From assembly GCA_026936325.1 (NCBI GenBank), contig JAPTHN010000001.1, positions 101,943,859 through 102,007,858 on the forward strand: a stretch of DNA of 64,000 bases, given 5' to 3'. The DNA is from Platynereis dumerilii. Its lineage: Eukaryota; Annelida; Polychaeta; Phyllodocida; Nereididae. A model generated the notes under the pieces. The model worked only from the letters and a program-made list of their open reading frames with translations. It was not told the DNA's origin and ran no database searches. Both the position numbers and the translations under genes were made by a program. Shown in pieces: positions 61,219-64,000 of this stretch; position 1 is the first letter of the stretch; each line of letters begins with the position of its first letter.

Positions 61219-62197
61219 TAGGGGAGACCGGGACACAGTGAGACACTTTTTTTATTTTCAAGTATTCCAAAATGTTGGTAGTAACGAGTCAAATGAGATC
61301 AGGTCCACATTATAGATAATGATGTTGGGTATATTGTCCAGTAGTTTCAGGTTCCTACCTTATATAGGTTTGGAGATATTTTGAGTTACGTCCATGCTCG
61401 TTAAGTGTCTCACTTTGCCCCGTGGGCGGGGCACAGTGAGACAGCAGGCGGGGCATGGTGAGACAGGGAATCTGCTGACGTAACCACCAATCCTCAGGAC
61501 CTGCGGAATTGTTCTATCAATTATTGCTACAGAAAATACTGTACTTTTATTAAAGTAGCTGGCTAGGTGATTTTTTCGGTCCATTTTTGAGCATGTTTCT
61601 AAACTTCATTGCACAGGACACATGCACGACTTATCTAACCTGCCGCACCTGTTACATACCAATCTAATATTTTTCTGGTGCTTACCTTTGGATATGACTC
61701 ACTAAAATCAGTAGTTTACAGCAGGCATTTTGTGTTTAATACTGAATTGTGAGTTATGCATTACATTCAGGTCGTTTCAAGTGTATTTTGGGATGTCTCA
61801 CTGTACCCCGCCTCAAACTGTCTCACTGTGCCCCACGCTGCTCTCTTTATAAAATTTTTGAATCCTGTGGACCGGATGCCTGTATTGTGGTTCATCATCT
61901 CATTAAACTAAGGCAAATAATGAAGGTTTGAATCCCTGGCAATTGATTTGCATTATACCATTTTTCTTGGGAATTATAACAAAAAGTAGTTTAGCAAAAT
62001 TATTTACTTTTACGGGCTAAAACCAAAATATTGAAATTCCACTCTCGATATGCTGTTTAGGCATTCTGGATATAGGACAGTCTCTCACTAACTTACTTTT
62101 TGTACAATACAAAAGAGGGTTGATCTGTAAACAGTACTGGATGCTACGGGCTTTGTCTCACTGTGCCTGCCGTCTCACTGTGCCCCACTCTCCCCTA
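61219..62197. mobile_element. TA-flanked non-autonomous DNA transposon, GCACAGTGAGAC family
   Basis: Ends are TAGGGGAGACCGGGACACAG and the inverted TAGGGGAGAGTGGGGCACAG, with TA as the shared edge (61219-61220, 62196-62197). The word GGGGCACAGTGAGAC or a close variant occurs eight times: forward near 61231, 61428 and 61449, reversed near 61406, 61795, 61820, 62154 and 62172. About 980 bp with no transposase frame. Confidence 0.85.
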
Positions 62198-62368
62198 CAC
62201 ACAATGACAAAAGGTAAATATGTCATTTTTAATAAGCTCCTTGTTGCCAACATTTTGGCATATACAGTAGGCCTATCCCCTCGGAAATAAGTATTGTCTC
62301 TAAATGTATGCATTCTTACACCAATGTAGCAGACATACAACTGAAAATTCACAAGAATGTATTTTATG

Positions 62369-62992
62369 TAAAGAGTTCAACAAAAATAAGTCCCCCTTTA
62401 CGAAAACTTGAATATCTCAAAGACCTCTTTTCTGATTTCTTTTACAGTTGTCCCATTTGTATGCTTGCATATCGACACGGTGTCCGTGTATTTGTAGCTT
62501 GATTGCTCATTTTTGTCTGAGCCAGCAGTCTCTGACTGCACATACCCCTCTTTTCAAATATGCAAAGTTTTGGCTTTTCCAAAAAAGTGTTTCCCAAAAT
62601 GTGCTCAAATTCCTCTCAAATGATTTGTAATGTTGTACATGTAACCAAAACTGTAAAAATGTTACAAAAAAGTCCTCAGTTGTCTTCTAAATACGATTGA
62701 GAAACAATTTTTCTCCAGTCACTAAATGAAGCTTATCCAGCTGGTGGGTCCCTCTCATGGTAAAATTATGCATATCAATTGGAAAACCCTTGGATGTTTG
62801 AAAAGAGGGGAAGGCTCACTCGAAGGCTGTTGGCTCAGCCAGGAATAATGCCACTGAATTACAAATACACACATGCAACTTGTAAGGTCGATAAGCAAGG
62901 CTATGATTCAGCCAACTGTCATTTACATTGTAAATCAGCGAAGGAATCTTTGAGATATCTAAAGGGGGACTTATTTTTGTTGAACTGTTTAC
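62369..62992. mobile_element. MITE with AGTTCAACAAAAATAAGTCC ends
   Basis: The left edge GAGTTCAACAAAAATAAGTC, then CCCCTTTA and TATCTCAAAG, is mirrored at the right edge (CTTTGAGATATCTAAAGGGG, then GACTTATTTTTGTTGAACTG). Part of its interior (TTGTCTGAGCCAGCAG, TACCCCTCTTTTCAAA) recurs at 63005-63200. No coding frame of note. Confidence 0.7.
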
Positions 62993-63002
62993 CATCCTTA
63001 CA

Positions 63003-63230
63003 ACATAAACAGTTCAACAAAAATAAGTCCTTTTCACAGAGACCTCTTCTTCAATTTCTATGATAGTTAAGCTAGTTAAGCAGTTTGTGGGCCCGCATAT
63101 TGACATTGTGCCTGTTTATTTGTAGCTTTTTCCCTTCATTTTTGTCTGAGCCAGCAGGCCCTGAGTACAAGTACCCATCTTTTCAAAAAATTGAAGTTTG
63201 GCTTGTCCAAAAGGTGCTAAATCTCCACTC
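63003..63230. mobile_element. Second, adjacent partial copy of the same MITE
   Basis: Begins AACAGTTCAACAAAAATAAG only about 10 bp after the preceding element ends, then follows its interior: GACCTCTTCTTC, TTTGTCTGAGCCAGCAGGCC and TACCCATCTTTTCAAAA. The matching right edge was not seen, so the copy is truncated. The facing edges of the two copies form a hairpin with arms of about 25 bp around 62968-63023. Confidence 0.65.
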
Positions 63231-63274
63231 AAATGTTTCCACTGTCATCCAAGGAGCCTAAAAAGTAAAAACGT

Positions 63275-64000
63275 TACCGTAAAACGGCCTTACTTTGGCC
63301 GCTTCGGAGCATCAAATTTGAGTTCTGAGAAAAACTATTAGTTGAATATCCCCAGTTTTGTGGCATAACTCAGCTGGTAGAAGAAGGTTTTCATCTGTCA
63401 AAAAGCCTCCCAAAATCTATGATGGTTCTATGTTTTATTACATAATTAAAGAGTCGGCTAAAGTAACCCCGGAGTTGGGGTAACTTTGGCCGTCTTAGAT
63501 TTTAAGCATGTAATACTATGTACTGCATTAAAATTTATTATTTATGCTATTTTGGCCACCCAGCAAGCCGAGGAATGTATTTTTGTAATCTGTAGTGTAG
63601 GGGGTTGAGACTCATTTGCAGATTTCTGAACAAAATTAAGTATTGATAGATGTACCACACTCTGTGTACTACTGCCTCGTAATTCAGAATGACATAGTGT
63701 GAGCACACCCCAGTTTTTAGGTCACAAGAATGTAAGATATGCTACCATTCATAAAAGGTGTAATTTTAAAACAATTTCTATCAATCATAATTATGACATT
63801 TTACGTTTCTATTCTAATTTTCAATTTTTTAGGTAATTCACCAATGTAACATTATGTTGACAAACACCATATAAAATAATCCAAGATGAAACAACTTTGT
63901 CTAATGTTATTTTAGAGTAGATCATATGTCTACTGTGGTTCACAACTTCCCTAGCAGCCAGTACATCATCGCTATGTTATGCTTGTTAAATGACACAAAT
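63275..64000. other. Possible third short-word transposon, GGGGTAACTTTGGCC, running off the window
   Basis: AACGGCCTTACTTTGGCCG (63283-63301), GGCTAAAGTAACCCC (63456-63470) and GGGGTAACTTTGGCCG (63477-63492) repeat one word in both orientations, as in the TA-flanked elements. Terminal repeats cannot be defined because the other end is not in the window. Otherwise AT-rich with no gene seen. Confidence 0.35.

Larger units (their letters stand above)
54366..64000. other. 3' flank and possible 3' UTR; no further gene recognised
   Basis: A splice-donor-like TCG|GTGAGT follows the stop by three bases, and an acceptor-like TTTTGTTGCAG at about 57613 precedes a CpG-richer stretch, so a spliced 3' UTR is conceivable. 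ATTAAA at 54577-54582 and AATAAA at 60842-60847 are possible polyadenylation signals. The rest holds a SINE (55714-56252), a direct duplication (57159 and 59979), a fold-back MITE (58779-58961), a TA-flanked element (61219-62197) and further MITE-like DNA (62369-63200). No coding frame longer than about 120 codons lies outside the SINE. Confidence 0.55.

Overview
This is a 64 kb piece of an animal nuclear genome, AT-rich and full of repeats. Its only gene I can read with confidence is a complete voltage-gated potassium channel of the Kv2/Shab (KCNB) family on the + strand. The 35 kb first intron, recurrent short strings such as TAGGCCTA and TACATGTA, and the crowd of MITEs and tRNA-derived SINEs would suit a marine invertebrate such as an echinoderm or hemichordate. 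That placement is inference; no species marker is present.

Gene layout. Seven coding exons join in phase: 6699-7655, 43026-44048, 45729-45743, 47146-47321, 48517-48635, 51039-51062 and 53713-54365. Together they give 2967 nt, or 988 residues plus a stop. Exon 1 carries the N-tail and the T1 tetramerisation domain. Exon 2 carries all six membrane segments, the S4 voltage sensor and the TVGYGD filter. The C-terminal tail is assembled from two microexons (15 and 24 nt), two middle exons and a long Pro/Ser-rich last exon. The intron 1 position (after ...STAAR, before VLAVISI) is the same as in vertebrate KCNB genes. Exon 4 holds a sequence that resembles the vertebrate Kv2 clustering motif which binds VAP proteins at ER-plasma membrane contacts.

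Regions. 1-6244: upstream DNA with a minisatellite and two fold-back elements. 6245-6698: probable 5' leader. 7656-43025: intron 1. It holds a CTCGG-rich element (16.3 kb), a CpG-rich GGGCGAAG patch (17.0-17.9 kb) and an 11 kb GTCAC-rich repeat mosaic (18.7-30.0 kb). The mosaic contains a 340 bp higher-order tandem array, inverted arrays of a roughly 100 bp unit, and nested SINE, TA-element and hAT-like insertions. A tetranucleotide microsatellite and four fold-back MITE copies follow or precede it. 44049-53712: short introns with a few MITEs. 54366-64000: 3' flank with a SINE, a fold-back copy, a direct duplication, a second TA-flanked element and further MITEs.

The most unusual signals are the two microexons and a frame-changing tandem splice donor in the Kv2 tail, the fold-back family inserted seven times around and inside this one gene, and several unrelated non-autonomous transposons that share one architecture: a family-specific 10-15 bp word repeated many times, inverted between the two ends. 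I saw no second protein-coding gene, structural RNA gene or CRISPR array that I could support.
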